NCBI RefSeq assembly: GCF_001310085.1
Contig: NZ_CP012643.1
Coordinates: 899,001 to 963,000 of the forward strand
Direction: 5' to 3'
From: Rufibacter tibetensis
Lineage (GTDB): Bacteria > Bacteroidota > Bacteroidia > Cytophagales > Hymenobacteraceae
Length of the DNA: 64,000 nucleotides
The notes under the pieces were generated by a model that was not told the origin of the DNA, searched no databases, and worked only from the letters and a program-made list of their open reading frames with translations. Shown piece by piece: positions 7,239 to 15,809 of the stretch. Each line of letters begins with the position of its first letter. The first letter of the stretch is position 1. The position numbers and the translations under genes were made by a program.

Positions 7239-9229
7239 CTGCTTACCACTATGCCCAGAAGATCTGCTATTTGCTTTTCAAACTCTTTCAGGGCCTTGAT
7301 GGTGCGCAGGGTTTTGTCTAGTTCCTGGGCCTCTGTCAGGCGGGGGAGCGTATCCATTTGTTCCTTGATCATGAGTTGCACGTTGCGCCACTTCAGACGC
7401 AGCACCTCGCGCTCAGAGCCATAAGAAACCAAGTCGCTTTCGTGGGGAACAATAATTTCATGGGTGGCCCAGCCTTTGCTTAGCTCGTACTTTTCACTGA
7501 GCAGGTCCACCACCTCTGTGCGTATTTCCTTTTCTTCGTGCTGCATGAATTCTGAAGCGGTAGGCAGAAATCCTTGCTCCAGCTTGAGGCGGCACAGATC
7601 AAACAGCTTTTTGTAAATAGGGGTCTTAAATTCAATGTCTTCCAACTCGCCCAACATGAATTGGCTGGCAGTGAGGCCCTCCTCCACTTCTTTGTCGGCG
7701 TAGTTCAGGATAAACCTAATGACCTCCCGCTCACGCGTACGGAGCACAGAATTCTGGTCGGTCTCCTGCTGGTCTTCCTCCTCGTACATGGCTGCCTCGG
7801 CAGCTGCCGCGGCCTCCGCTTCCGCGGCCATTTCCTCAAAGGAACCGGGAGCGTAGGAAGAGGACGAAGAACCGTAGGAAGATGGTTGCGAGGGTTGAGA
7901 CCGGGAGTTCTTTTGCTCCGTGAGGTGGATCTTGTTGTACTCTGAAATCAGCACCTGCTCGTCAATCCCGAACAGCAAACTGCACTGCTTCAGGAACACT
8001 GAGCGCTTAATGGCATCCGGAATCTTGGCGATGGACACCACCATCTCCCGTATGGCATCGGCTTTCTTGACCGGATTATCCTTGGCTTCCTGCGCGTACA
8101 GCTCTGATTTAAACGAGATAAAGTCCTGGCTGTGTTTCTCCAGGTAGGCCTTGAAAGCGGTATCCCCTACTTTGCGGATGTAACTGTCCGGGTCATCGCC
8201 ATCAGGGAACAAGACCACGTTCACGTTGAGGCCTCCTTCCAGAATCAGGTCAATTCCGCGTAAAGAGGCTTTAATCCCGGCCGGGTCACCGTCATACAGC
8301 ACCGTGATGTTTTTGGTGTACCGCCCGATGAGCTTGATCTGGTTCTCAGTAAGCGAGGTGCCCGAAGAAGCCACCACGTTTTCAATGCCGCCCTGGTGTA
8401 GCGAAAGCACATCCAGGTACCCTTCTACCAGGTAGCAGTTGTCTTCCTGTCGGATAGACTGCTTCGCCTGAAACATACCATACAGCACATCAGACTTGTG
8501 GTAAATGGGCGACTCCGGCGAGTTGACGTACTTGGGGGATTTCTTGTCGTTGGTCTTGAGCGTACGCGCGCCAAACCCAATGGTACGGCCCGACACGTTC
8601 TGGATGGGGAACATTACCCTACCACGGAATCGGTCATACTGCTTGCCCTCTTCCTGTTTGACAATGGTGAGGCCGGTTTCTTCCAGATACCTCAGGGCGA
8701 AGCCTTTTTCCAGGGCCGCTTTGGTGAAATCATCCCAGGAGTCTAAGCTATACCCCAGCTCAAACTTATTGATGGTAGCCGCTGAAAGGCCGCGCTGCTT
8801 GAAATAGGGCGCGCCTATGCTTTGCCCCTCGTCGTTTTTGTGGAGGGCGTTTACGTAGTATTTCTTTGCGAAGTCAGACAGAATGTAGAGGCTGTCGCGC
8901 TCGTTCTGTGCCTGTACTGCCGCCGGGCTCTGGTCTTCCTCAATGTCAATGCTGTACTTCTTAGCCAGGTACTTGAGCGCCTCTACATAGCTGGTGCCTT
9001 CCACATCCATGATGAACTGCACCGCGTTGCCCGCCTTGCCGCACCCAAAGCATTTATAGATGCCTTTATTGGGCGCTACGCTGAACGAGGGTGATTTCTC
9101 ATGGTGGAAAGGACAGCACGCCCATAGGTTCTGGCCTTTCTTCTTCAAACTCACAAAATCCCCTACTACCTCCACAATGTCGGCTTGCAGGATGATCTGG
9201 TCAACAACTTCTTTCTTTATCAGGGCCAT
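7235..9229 (-). CDS. dnaG: DNA primase
   Basis: Synthesises RNA primers at the replication fork. The N-terminal CHC2 zinc finger has C39, H42, C60 and C63 (CPFHHEKSPSF ... YKCFGCG). The central catalytic core follows, with TOPRIM motifs VEGYLDV near residue 267 and LYDGDPAG near residue 311. A low-complexity Ser- and Glu/Ala-rich linker (about residues 440-485) leads to the C-terminal helicase-binding region. Length 664 residues is normal for Bacteroidota. A TATCTTTG element lies 28 bases before the ATG. The 3' end overlaps the ion-channel gene by 4 bases. Assignment is secure. Confidence 0.97.
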   Translation of the reverse strand: MALIKKEVVDQIILQADIVEVVGDFVSLKKKGQNLWACCPFHHEKSPSFSVAPNKGIYKCFGCGKAGNAVQFIMDVEGTSYVEALKYLAKKYSIDIEEDQSPAAVQAQNERDSLYILSDFAKKYYVNALHKNDEGQSIGAPYFKQRGLSAATINKFELGYSLDSWDDFTKAALEKGFALRYLEETGLTIVKQEEGKQYDRFRGRVMFPIQNVSGRTIGFGARTLKTNDKKSPKYVNSPESPIYHKSDVLYGMFQAKQSIRQEDNCYLVEGYLDVLSLHQGGIENVVASSGTSLTENQIKLIGRYTKNITVLYDGDPAGIKASLRGIDLILEGGLNVNVVLFPDGDDPDSYIRKVGDTAFKAYLEKHSQDFISFKSELYAQEAKDNPVKKADAIREMVVSIAKIPDAIKRSVFLKQCSLLFGIDEQVLISEYNKIHLTEQKNSRSQPSQPSSYGSSSSSYAPGSFEEMAAEAEAAAAAEAAMYEEEDQQETDQNSVLRTREREVIRFILNYADKEVEEGLTASQFMLGELEDIEFKTPIYKKLFDLCRLKLEQGFLPTASEFMQHEEKEIRTEVVDLLSEKYELSKGWATHEIIVPHESDLVSYGSEREVLRLKWRNVQLMIKEQMDTLPRLTEAQELDKTLRTIKALKEFEKQIADLLGIVVSR

Positions 9230-9256
9230 GGGTACTCAGGAAAATAGGGAGGTAGA

Positions 9257-9264
9257 CAAAGATA
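9257..9264 (-). promoter_or_regulatory. -7 promoter element of dnaG
   Basis: TATCTTTG on the minus strand, 28 bases before the dnaG ATG at 9229; same octamer as before ribBA, apbC and fahA. Confidence 0.65.
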
Positions 9265-9339
9265 CAGAAATCCTCTTGCGATTGTCTCTGGTTCAACCCC
9301 CGATATTTATTTGCATGGAAGCAGCTCCACGAACACATA

Positions 9340-9366
9340 AAAGGCCAGCTATGGAGGCTGGCCTTT
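9340..9366. terminator. Hairpin terminator after lipoprotein gene
   Basis: AAAGGCCAGC (9340-9349) pairs perfectly with GCTGGCCTTT (9357-9366), loop of 7. On the minus strand the stem is followed by a short T-run, so it probably ends the transcript of the lipoprotein gene at 9416-9922. Confidence 0.75.
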
Positions 9367-9380
9367 AGATAGAATGACTG

Positions 9381-9416
9381 GTTTATCTCTGTTTTTTGAA
9401 ATTTGCCCTGAAAAAT
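9381..9416. repeat. 36-nt family palindrome, copy 5 (degenerate)
   Basis: Blocks GTTTATCTCTGT, TTTTTGAAATTT, GCCCTGAAAAAT. Its end touches the last base of the following lipoprotein gene's stop codon at 9416. Confidence 0.55.
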
Positions 9417-9922
9417 CAAGGCATAGAGTTCACTTTCCCCTGGAACTCGCCCTGGGTGAAGTTTACAGTTTCAGGTGAACCAGTGCTATATTCCGTCAAT
9501 TTTCTGGCCCTAAACCGAAAAGTGCCCTTGATCACATTAGCATCAGGATTCCACTCCGTAATCACGATTTCGGCATTCCCGTCATCTTTGTCTAATTTAT
9601 ACGAACTGACCACTACATCGCCGCCTACCAAGCCATAGTAACGTGCCTGGCCGGTAGCAGGCAGTTTATAGGTGCCAACCCCCTTGAACCCAATGGACAT
9701 AGAAACCCATCCATCTACCTTGTGCCCTCCAATGAACAAAGAATCAGCATCCTTTGAATCTTGACCTTTCCTTAGACCAACAGAAGCTCCTTGTTCTGAC
9801 TCCCATTTTACCCCATCCTTTTGGGTAATAAAATAATTTTCTGGTGCAGGAGCTTCCTCCTCTAAGCAAGAAAACAAGAACAAAGGTGCTAAGAGCAGGA
9901 ACAGGGAGCGTAAATACTTCAT
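9416..9922 (-). CDS. Small lipoprotein, DUF6252-like
   Basis: Predicted exported lipoprotein of 168 residues. I choose ATG 9922 because it gives MKYLRSLFLLLAPLFLFSC, a textbook lipoprotein signal with lipobox FLFSC; the longer frame to 9985 adds an unrelated leader. The mature part is a small beta-rich domain (QKDGVKWESEQ, VSMSIGFKGVGTYKL, NAEIVITEWNPDANVIKGTF) resembling the Bacteroidota domain DUF6252, in which a ligand-like N-terminus is followed by a GTF strand; this family match is from memory and tentative. It is the last of four minus-strand lipoprotein genes. Function unknown. Confidence 0.75.
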   Translation of the reverse strand: MKYLRSLFLLLAPLFLFSCLEEEAPAPENYFITQKDGVKWESEQGASVGLRKGQDSKDADSLFIGGHKVDGWVSMSIGFKGVGTYKLPATGQARYYGLVGGDVVVSSYKLDKDDGNAEIVITEWNPDANVIKGTFRFRARKLTEYSTGSPETVNFTQGEFQGKVNSMP

Positions 9923-9996
9923 AGTTCTTGTATTGTCGTTAAAATGGTTTTCTGCTGAAATAAGATCAATGCAAAGCGGGCACAATTTGAGTCATC

Positions 9997-10032
9997 ATTT
10001 CAAGGGTATTTTTTGTAAAACAGGCCTGAAAC
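9997..10032. repeat. 36-nt family palindrome, copy 6
   Basis: Blocks ATTTCAAGGGTA, TTTTTTGTAAAA, CAGGCCTGAAAC. The right arm is at consensus, the left arm is decayed. Lies between two lipoprotein genes. Confidence 0.75.
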
Positions 10033-10055
10033 AATTGGTTTATAAATGGAGCTAG

Positions 10056-10580
10056 TTACTCTGGCAAAGAGCACAACTCAGCCGACAGGTAGACCAACTT
10101 CGCATTCTGGTAGCGGGAGTGCAACACCAAACCCCCTTCTTTGGATAGGGTAGCCAAATTTACTTCTTCCAAGGCTTGCAGATAGAGCAACTCCAATTGC
10201 AGTAACTTCCCCGAGACACCTATCTTGGTACTTCCCACCTGCCTAACGTCAAGCACCACAGTCTGCGGATCTTCTGAAGGCACAATAGGGGAACCTGTCA
10301 CCGAGTAGCGGCCGAAGTAATGGTTCACGGGCAAGGTGCCGTTGAGGTCATAGGCAAATGGCTCGTTCGACTGCTGGTATGTGGAGACATTGGTCAGGTT
10401 CAGCCTGATGTTCTGGCCCTCTACTCTGGTGGTTCCGCCTCCCTCCTTTGGCAGTTCTATGTACTGCAGAACCTTTGGACGAGGATCATCTTTCTCCCAA
10501 CAACCGCTCACCAGAAAAATCACCAGCAGCAAGGAAGCAACCAGAAAGAGAGGTGTTCTGAAAGTAAATAGCCTTGACAT
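10056..10580 (-). CDS. META-domain-like lipoprotein (paralogue A)
   Basis: Predicted lipoprotein of 174 residues; the signal MSRLFTFRTPLFLVASLLLV ends in lipobox LVSGC. The mature domain contains the order typical of META/HslJ folds: LPVNHYFGRYSV, then YLQALEEVNLATLSKEGGLVL, then NAKLVYL at the end. It is a clear paralogue of the protein at 11168-11692 (shared NG.LP.N.Y.G.Y.V, DVRQ, LLYLQAL..V and a terminal VKLVF-like strand). META proteins in other bacteria are heat- or stress-related outer-envelope proteins; a role here is not known. It is in a run of four lipoprotein genes with gaps of 42 to 133 bases. Confidence 0.75.
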   Translation of the reverse strand: MSRLFTFRTPLFLVASLLLVIFLVSGCWEKDDPRPKVLQYIELPKEGGGTTRVEGQNIRLNLTNVSTYQQSNEPFAYDLNGTLPVNHYFGRYSVTGSPIVPSEDPQTVVLDVRQVGSTKIGVSGKLLQLELLYLQALEEVNLATLSKEGGLVLHSRYQNAKLVYLSAELCSLPE

Positions 10581-10654
10581 AATAATGAGGTAGCAGGTTT
10601 AGAAATGGTGTACTTCAATAGAAATAGAGCAGGTGATTTGCTGCGGAAGGAGGG

Positions 10655-11125
10655 TTACTTAAGCTTAGCAATAGAAGCCTCAACCTGGTCTAGAAAAGGG
10701 TGCAGGTACTCTGGCACATTATGTCTGAATTTGTCAATCAGGAAGTACCGTCTCATGCCATTTACCCCCACCTCAAGATAGTACCCTCCCCCGTCAGTCG
10801 CGTCCGGACTTCCAATAACGGTTCTGTCTTCCTGCAGCAATCGGGTAGGTACTAGGTGGGGCAAGTCTTTTACCTTTTCAAACAAATCGAGGCTTTTCAG
10901 GACGAAGTTTGCTTCATAGGGTTTGTTGCTACTGGGGTATCGGTCATTGGTGTCTTCGTAGAGTTGCCCGTCCTGTATTTTGAAGATCTCTATGCAGCTT
11001 TCGCCGCCGCAAAAGCCATGGTAATGCCCGAACACGAGATAGTCAGGAGACTCCAAAGTAGCATCATCTTCCTGACAAGAGACAAGGGTCAGGACCGCTA
11101 AACAGTAAAAAAGAATCTTTCTCAT
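10655..11125 (-). CDS. Small lipoprotein of unknown function
   Basis: Predicted lipoprotein of 156 residues, signal MRKILFYCLAVLTLVSC with lipobox LVSC. The mature protein begins FGHYHGFCGGESCIEIFKI, with two cysteines in a CGGESC arrangement that could form a disulfide, then YEDTNDRYP and a Gly-rich DATDGGGYYLEVGVNG near the C-terminus. I recognise this FGHxHGFC pattern only as a recurrent hypothetical lipoprotein of Cytophagales. It sits between the two META-like paralogues. Confidence 0.7.
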   Translation of the reverse strand: MRKILFYCLAVLTLVSCQEDDATLESPDYLVFGHYHGFCGGESCIEIFKIQDGQLYEDTNDRYPSSNKPYEANFVLKSLDLFEKVKDLPHLVPTRLLQEDRTVIGSPDATDGGGYYLEVGVNGMRRYFLIDKFRHNVPEYLHPFLDQVEASIAKLK

Positions 11126-11167
11126 GGGTATTAGATTGTATTGTGACCTTCAAATGGTAAAGCAGCT

Positions 11168-11692
11168 TCAATTGCCACACGAAGAGGCACCTCTTACAAA
11201 GACCAGTTTCACGTTCTTTTCTGAAGACGAAAGGGTGAGCACATCATTCTTTACTTCAAAGGTGTCCACGTCCCGTAAAGCCTGGAGATAATAACTCTCA
11301 AACTGCCTTACGTCGGGTGTGGCGTTTACCTCAGTAGTCACCAGGTTGACAAAGTTCAACTTGCCGGTTTGGTTGAAAAGCGCTTCTTCTGAAACCTGGT
11401 AATTTCCGGAGTAGGAATTTGCAGGAAGCTTCCCGTTCATTTTGTACCCCCAGAACTTACCAGTTTCAGCAGGATCCTCCTCTTTGGTGAAGATAAGATC
11501 AGAGCACATGCCGTAATCTGGGGCGGCAAAATTGTTGTAGGCAGCCGGCTCCTCCTGTGACAGCATCCAGGAACCTTGTAAGGAAAGGGCAGGATCATCA
11601 GTTGAGTCAGCACAGCCCCAAAACGAAATAAAACTCAATAAAACCAGCACCACACGTACAGGCAGATAAGTGAAACTAAGCAAATGCTTCAT
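11168..11692 (-). CDS. META-domain-like lipoprotein (paralogue B)
   Basis: Predicted lipoprotein of 174 residues, first of the four-gene cluster. The signal ends SFISFWGC. The mature part starts LQGSWMLSQEEPAAYNNF, the usual opening of a lipocalin/META-type domain, and continues NGKLPANSYSGNYQV, PDVRQFESYYLQALRDVDTFEVKNDVLTLSS, KNVKLVFV, matching the strand-helix-strand order of META/HslJ. Paralogue of 10056-10580, same length; each has two or more cysteines late in the chain (ASSCGN here). Function unknown. Confidence 0.75.
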   Translation of the reverse strand: MKHLLSFTYLPVRVVLVLLSFISFWGCADSTDDPALSLQGSWMLSQEEPAAYNNFAAPDYGMCSDLIFTKEEDPAETGKFWGYKMNGKLPANSYSGNYQVSEEALFNQTGKLNFVNLVTTEVNATPDVRQFESYYLQALRDVDTFEVKNDVLTLSSSEKNVKLVFVRGASSCGN

Positions 11693-11791
11693 AGGGGAAT
11701 CTTTAAGGAGTTTATTCTTTTAGCCACTTACGGCTTTTGGAATGATGACCCTTCTGCCAACCCAATGGTTGCACCTGCCTCCATACTTTTT

Positions 11792-11827
11792 ATTTCTGCC
11801 TTTCTTTTTGGAAACCAGCCTTAAAAT
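11792..11827. repeat. 36-nt family palindrome, copy 7
   Basis: Blocks ATTTCTGCCTTT, CTTTTTGGAAAC, CAGCCTTAAAAT, in the divergent gap between the lipoprotein cluster and apbC; it lies just upstream of the apbC promoter. Confidence 0.65.
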
Positions 11828-11840
11828 GGCTTCTGGTAGC

Positions 11841-11867
11841 TTGTTAAACAGATAGTGCGTATCTTTG
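11841..11867 (+). promoter_or_regulatory. Promoter of apbC-nfu operon
   Basis: TATCTTTG at 11860-11867 with a TTG at 11841-11843 about 16 bases upstream; the ATG follows 30 bases later. Good fit to the Bacteroidota -33/-7 promoter. Confidence 0.65.
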
Positions 11868-11896
11868 TATAAGCGAATTTTATCGCTGTAGAAAGT

Positions 11897-13000
11897 ATGG
11901 CAATTACCCAAGAAGACGTATTAAAAGCCCTTAGTTATGTAGAGGAACCAGATCTTGGCAAAGACCTGGTGACTTTGAACATGATTGAGGACGTACAAAT
12001 AAACGGTTTGGATGTAGCCTTCACGGTGATCCTGACTACTCCCGCTTGTCCGTTGAAAGACTTGATCCGGAACGCTTGTATCCGAGCCATCCACACCATG
12101 GTTGACAAAGACGCGAACGTAACCGTGAACATGACGTCACGGGTGACTTCGGCCCGCCAGGATAACCAGGCGTTGCTGAAGGGCGTGAAGAACATCATTG
12201 CGGTGGCTTCTGGAAAAGGCGGTGTAGGTAAATCTACCCTGACAGCTAACCTGGCTGTGGCGCTGGCTCAGTCTGGTGCCAAAGTAGGCTTGGTAGATGC
12301 CGATATCTCCGGGCCATCGATGCCTACCATGTTTGGGGTGGAAGATGCCCGCCCGGCGGTGTACCGCATGCCTGATGGCCGAAACCTGATTGAGCCCATT
12401 GAGAAATACGGCATTAAACTGATGTCTATCGGGTTCCTTGCCCCGGCCGAGAGTGCGGTAGTGTGGCGCGGCCCTATGGCCAGCTCTGCTTTAAAGCAGT
12501 TTATTACCGAGGTAGACTGGGGTGAACTTGATTATTTGCTTATAGACCTGCCTCCGGGAACCAGTGACATTCACTTGACGTTGGTACAGACAGTACCAGT
12601 AACAGGTGCTATCATTGTCACTACGCCTCAAAAAGTAGCCATTGCCGATGCCGTAAAAGGGTTGCAGATGTTCAGACAACCGCAGATCAACGTTCCGATT
12701 TTGGGATTGGTGGAAAACATGGCGTATTTTACCCCAGCAGAACTTCCAGAGAATAAATATTATATCTTTGGGCAAGGCGGTGGCCGTGATCTGGCTGAGC
12801 GCTACGGGGTTCCGTTCATTGGCGAAGTACCGTTGGTGCAAAGCATTCGCGAGAGCGGCGACCAAGGAGCTCCGCAGATTTTGCAGGAAGGCGCAGTTGC
12901 TTCTCTTGCATTTGAACAAGTAGCACAGGAAGTGGCCCGGCAGGTATCTGTCAGAAACGCTAGCCTGGGCAAAACCAAAATAGTAGAAATTAAAGCGTAA
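11897..13000 (+). CDS. apbC: Iron-sulfur cluster carrier ATPase (Mrp/ApbC/NBP35)
   Basis: P-loop protein that carries and delivers [4Fe-4S] clusters in the cytoplasm. The N-terminal about 90 residues are a MIP18/DUF59 domain (LKALSYVEEPDLGKDLV, TTPACPLKD). The deviant Walker A motif GKGGVGKST is at residues 106-114 and the switch sequence DADISGPSMP follows. In many Mrp proteins a CxxC pair holds the bridging cluster after the ENM motif; here that region is ENMAYFTPAELPENKYYIFG, with no cysteine, which I recall as normal for Bacteroidota members. Length 367 residues. The scaffold gene begins 4 bases after its stop, so the pair forms an Fe-S delivery operon. Confidence 0.93.
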   Translation: MAITQEDVLKALSYVEEPDLGKDLVTLNMIEDVQINGLDVAFTVILTTPACPLKDLIRNACIRAIHTMVDKDANVTVNMTSRVTSARQDNQALLKGVKNIIAVASGKGGVGKSTLTANLAVALAQSGAKVGLVDADISGPSMPTMFGVEDARPAVYRMPDGRNLIEPIEKYGIKLMSIGFLAPAESAVVWRGPMASSALKQFITEVDWGELDYLLIDLPPGTSDIHLTLVQTVPVTGAIIVTTPQKVAIADAVKGLQMFRQPQINVPILGLVENMAYFTPAELPENKYYIFGQGGGRDLAERYGVPFIGEVPLVQSIRESGDQGAPQILQEGAVASLAFEQVAQEVARQVSVRNASLGKTKIVEIKA

Positions 13001-13004
13001 TATA

Positions 13005-13274
13005 ATGGCAGAGAACGCACTAAATGAGATTTTACTCCAGAAAGTGGAGCAAGCCCTTGATTCTATCCGTCCGTACCTGAAAACAGACGGTGGTGATGTA
13101 AAGGTGCTGGAAATCACTGAGGATAAGGTGGTGTTGCTGGAACTGATGGGTGCCTGCGGCTCCTGCCCAATGTCTGCCATGACCTTCAAAGGCGGTATTG
13201 AGCAAGCCATCATGCGCGCCGTGCCTGAAATCAAAGGAATTCAGGCTGTGAACCTTACGCCAATGGACGTTTAA
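13005..13274 (+). CDS. NifU C-terminal domain Fe-S scaffold protein
   Basis: Small cytoplasmic scaffold of 89 residues consisting only of the NifU C-terminal (Nfu) domain. The cluster-binding CxxC is C51-G-S-C54, preceded by LKTDGGDVKVLEI, both hallmarks of the family. The ATG is 4 bases downstream of the apbC stop. It most likely assembles or transfers [4Fe-4S] clusters together with ApbC. A strong terminator follows. Confidence 0.93.
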   Translation: MAENALNEILLQKVEQALDSIRPYLKTDGGDVKVLEITEDKVVLLELMGACGSCPMSAMTFKGGIEQAIMRAVPEIKGIQAVNLTPMDV

Positions 13275-13293
13275 GAGACGGTACAATAGACTT

Positions 13294-13343
13294 AAGAGCC
13301 GGTCAGTTTTACAAGTAAGCGCTTGTAAAACTGACCGGCTCTT
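13294..13343. terminator. Long perfect hairpin terminator of apbC-nfu
   Basis: Bases 13294-13315 pair perfectly with 13322-13343 (22 bp, 6-nt loop), core AGAGCCGGTCAG, followed by TTTT. Confidence 0.9.
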
Positions 13344-13344
13344 T

Positions 13345-13380
13345 TCTTGTAGGTTGTTTTTCAAAAACACGCTTAAAAAG
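13345..13380. repeat. 36-nt family palindrome, copy 8
   Basis: Blocks TCTTGTAGGTTG, TTTTTCAAAAAC, ACGCTTAAAAAG directly after the terminator. Confidence 0.65.
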
Positions 13381-13450
13381 CCTACTACTCATGTGCGCTG
13401 GCAATTTGCCAAGGCTACTTCATTAAAATTCCTTTTCTCGTAGACCTTTT

Positions 13451-13458
13451 TATCTTTG
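13451..13458 (+). promoter_or_regulatory. -7 promoter element of fumarylacetoacetase
   Basis: TATCTTTG 23 bases before the ATG at 13481; no clear -33 TTG. Confidence 0.6.
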
Positions 13459-13480
13459 TTATTCACCCTTCCCAACCGTT

Positions 13481-14758
13481 ATGCTCAACGCCAACGACCC
13501 ATCGCTCCACTCCTGGATTCAGATTGCCCCAGAAAGTGATTTCCAGATCCAGAACCTGCCTTTCGGGATTTTTCAGGCAGCAGACCGGGACCCGCGGGTG
13601 GGCGTAGCCATTGGCGAGTACGTGTTGGATGTATACGTGCTCACCCAGCATGGGCTCTTTGATATGTTGGACGTGGAAGACCCCACTGTATTCCACCGCC
13701 CCTTCCTCAACGATTTAATGTCTTTAGGCAGAACTATCTGGCGCCAGGTGCGGGGCCGCATTTCTGAACTCCTGCGCAATGACAACCCTGAGATTAGAGA
13801 CAACCGGACCTTGATGGCCGAGTGCCTCCTGAAGCAGAAAGATGTGCAGATGCTTCTGCCAGTGCTCATTCCTAACTACACAGACTTCTACTCCAGCATT
13901 GAACACGCCACCAATGTGGGCTCTATGTTCCGGGACCCCGCCAATGCCTTGTTGCCCAACTGGAAGCACTTGCCCGTAGGCTACCATGGCCGCGCCTCTT
14001 CCATCGTCCCGTCAGGGGTACCTATCAGGAGGCCCAAAGGCCAGACCAAACCCGCCGATGCCGAGGTTCCTATCTTCGGGCCTACCAAACAGCTGGACTT
14101 TGAGTTGGAGGTGGCCTTTATCACCGGGCAACCTACCCAATTAGGCAATTCCCTCACCACCGAGGAAGCAGAGGAATACATCTTTGGGATGGTTCTGTTT
14201 AACGACTGGTCAGCCCGGGATATACAGGCGTGGGAATACGTGCCGCTGGGGCCATTCCTGGCGAAGAACTTCGGCTCCTCCATTTCCCCCTGGGTTGTGA
14301 CGCTGGATGCTTTAGAACCTTTCCGGGTACCGGGACCGGTGCAGGACCCCAAGGTGTTGCCTTACCTGGAGTACAGCGGAAACAAGAACCTGGATATTCA
14401 ACTGGAGGTAACGCTGCAGGCACCGGGCTCAGCGGAAGAGGCGGTAATTTGCCGGTCCAATTACAAGCACATGTATTGGAACATGAACCAGCAGTTGGCG
14501 CACCATACGGTAAATGGCTGCAATCTGGAAGTAGGTGACCTGTACGCCTCAGGGACCATCAGCGGTCCTACTACAGACTCTTATGGTTCTATGCTGGAGT
14601 TGACGTGGCGCGGCACCAAGCCGCTGCAACTGCCCAACGGCACCGAACGCAAGTTCCTCCAAGATGGCGATGTTATTACCATGCGCGGCTACGCCGAAAA
14701 GAATGGCGTTCGGGTAGGATTTGGGGAAGTACGCACTGAGATTCTTCCTGCCTTTTGA
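13481..14758 (+). CDS. fahA: Fumarylacetoacetase
   Basis: Last enzyme of tyrosine/homogentisate breakdown: hydrolyses 4-fumarylacetoacetate to fumarate and acetoacetate in the cytoplasm. The 425-residue length and two-domain layout fit the family: an N-terminal SH3-like domain (LPFGIFQAAD, DNPEIRDNRTLMAECL) and a catalytic FAH domain from about residue 125 with YTDFYSSIEHATNVG (metal-binding Asp and catalytic His), LPVGYHGRASSIVPSG, ELEVAFITG and FNDWSARDIQAWEYVPLGPF. Its neighbour is a flavin reductase-like protein often found with this pathway; homogentisate dioxygenase and HPPD are not in the window. Confidence 0.95.
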   Translation: MLNANDPSLHSWIQIAPESDFQIQNLPFGIFQAADRDPRVGVAIGEYVLDVYVLTQHGLFDMLDVEDPTVFHRPFLNDLMSLGRTIWRQVRGRISELLRNDNPEIRDNRTLMAECLLKQKDVQMLLPVLIPNYTDFYSSIEHATNVGSMFRDPANALLPNWKHLPVGYHGRASSIVPSGVPIRRPKGQTKPADAEVPIFGPTKQLDFELEVAFITGQPTQLGNSLTTEEAEEYIFGMVLFNDWSARDIQAWEYVPLGPFLAKNFGSSISPWVVTLDALEPFRVPGPVQDPKVLPYLEYSGNKNLDIQLEVTLQAPGSAEEAVICRSNYKHMYWNMNQQLAHHTVNGCNLEVGDLYASGTISGPTTDSYGSMLELTWRGTKPLQLPNGTERKFLQDGDVITMRGYAEKNGVRVGFGEVRTEILPAF

Positions 14759-14836
14759 GATTTGAAATTTAGGGAGGTGGAAATTTGAAGAGTTTTTCCA
14801 CATCCTATATCTGCTTTAATCTTCAAATCCATCGCC

Positions 14837-15751
14837 ATGCAAACCTTCAACCCGAAAGAGATACCCACCGGTCAATTCCATAGTTTTATGTTGGGCGCCA
14901 TTGCGCCCAGACCCATCGCTTTCGCCAGTACCATAGACAACGAGGGGAACGTAAACCTAAGCCCTTTTAGCTTTTTTAACTGCTTTGGCTCCAATCCGCC
15001 TATCCTTATCTTCTCCCCTGCCCGCCGGGTCCGTGACAATACCGGCAAACACACCTTAGACAATGTACTGGATACGGGTGAGGTAGTGATCAACATTGCC
15101 AACTATGCCATTGTAGAACAAATGTCTCTGGCCAGCACAGAATATGACAAGGGCGTAAATGAGTTCGTGAAAGCTGGTCTAACCCCAGTTGCCTCTACCT
15201 TAGTAAAACCACCCCGCGTGGCGGAAGCCCCAGTGGCCTTTGAGTGCAAAGTAGTAGAGGTGAAATCTATGGGAGAAAAAGGCGGCGCGGCAAACCTGGT
15301 CATCTGTGAAGCTATTCTCCTGCACGTTAAAGACGAGGTATTTGACACCAGTGGCAAAACCATTGACCCAGTCAAATTAGACGCCGTTGCCCGCTTAGGC
15401 GGTGATTGGTACCTCCGCACTACCCCTGATTGCTTGTTTGAATTGCCCAAGTCTCTTCAGAACAAAGGGATTGGGATAGACCAGCTGCCAGAACACATCC
15501 GGAACAGCTCCGTGTTAACCGGCAATAACTTAGCCCGTTTGGGTAATACTGCTATCTTGCCTACCGAAGCGGAAGTGCATGAATTCATGCAAGACCCCAT
15601 GTACCGCTATTTGATTCAAGCACACCAACACAACCCTGCTGAAGCAGAAAGACAGATACACCTATTGGCTAAAAAGCTACTGGAAGAAGGCCACGTACAT
15701 GACGCATGGAAAGCCTTGCTGACTCTAACATTGGAGAAGAAAGCCAATTAG
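14837..15751 (+). CDS. Flavin reductase-like FMN-binding split-barrel protein
   Basis: Flavin-binding protein of 304 residues. The first about 200 residues are a flavin reductase-like split barrel (LGAIAPRPIAFASTID, NLSPFSFFNCFGSNPPIL, NIANYAIVEQMSLAS, LDAVARLGGDWYLRT). The C-terminal about 90 residues form an added helical segment (LPTEAEVHEFMQDPMYRYL) common in this Bacteroidota subgroup. It lies 78 bases after fahA with no terminator between, so co-transcription and a role in aromatic amino acid breakdown are plausible but inferred. Enzymatic reaction unknown. Confidence 0.85.
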   Translation: MQTFNPKEIPTGQFHSFMLGAIAPRPIAFASTIDNEGNVNLSPFSFFNCFGSNPPILIFSPARRVRDNTGKHTLDNVLDTGEVVINIANYAIVEQMSLASTEYDKGVNEFVKAGLTPVASTLVKPPRVAEAPVAFECKVVEVKSMGEKGGAANLVICEAILLHVKDEVFDTSGKTIDPVKLDAVARLGGDWYLRTTPDCLFELPKSLQNKGIGIDQLPEHIRNSSVLTGNNLARLGNTAILPTEAEVHEFMQDPMYRYLIQAHQHNPAEAERQIHLLAKKLLEEGHVHDAWKALLTLTLEKKAN

Positions 15752-15752
15752 C

Positions 15753-15788
15753 GTTTTGAAGCTCTTTTTGTCAAAACATCTTCAAAAC
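15753..15788. repeat. 36-nt family palindrome, copy 9
   Basis: Blocks GTTTTGAAGCTC, TTTTTGTCAAAA, CATCTTCAAAAC. Outer 9 bases pair perfectly (GTTTTGAAG/CTTCAAAAC). Confidence 0.75.
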
Positions 15789-15809
15789 CTTGCTGGGGCA
15801 GTAAATAGA

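Noticed and set aside
11720-11911. 63-codon minus-strand gene before apbC
   Set aside because: It overlaps the apbC promoter, start codon and a palindrome; composition is low-complexity and basic.
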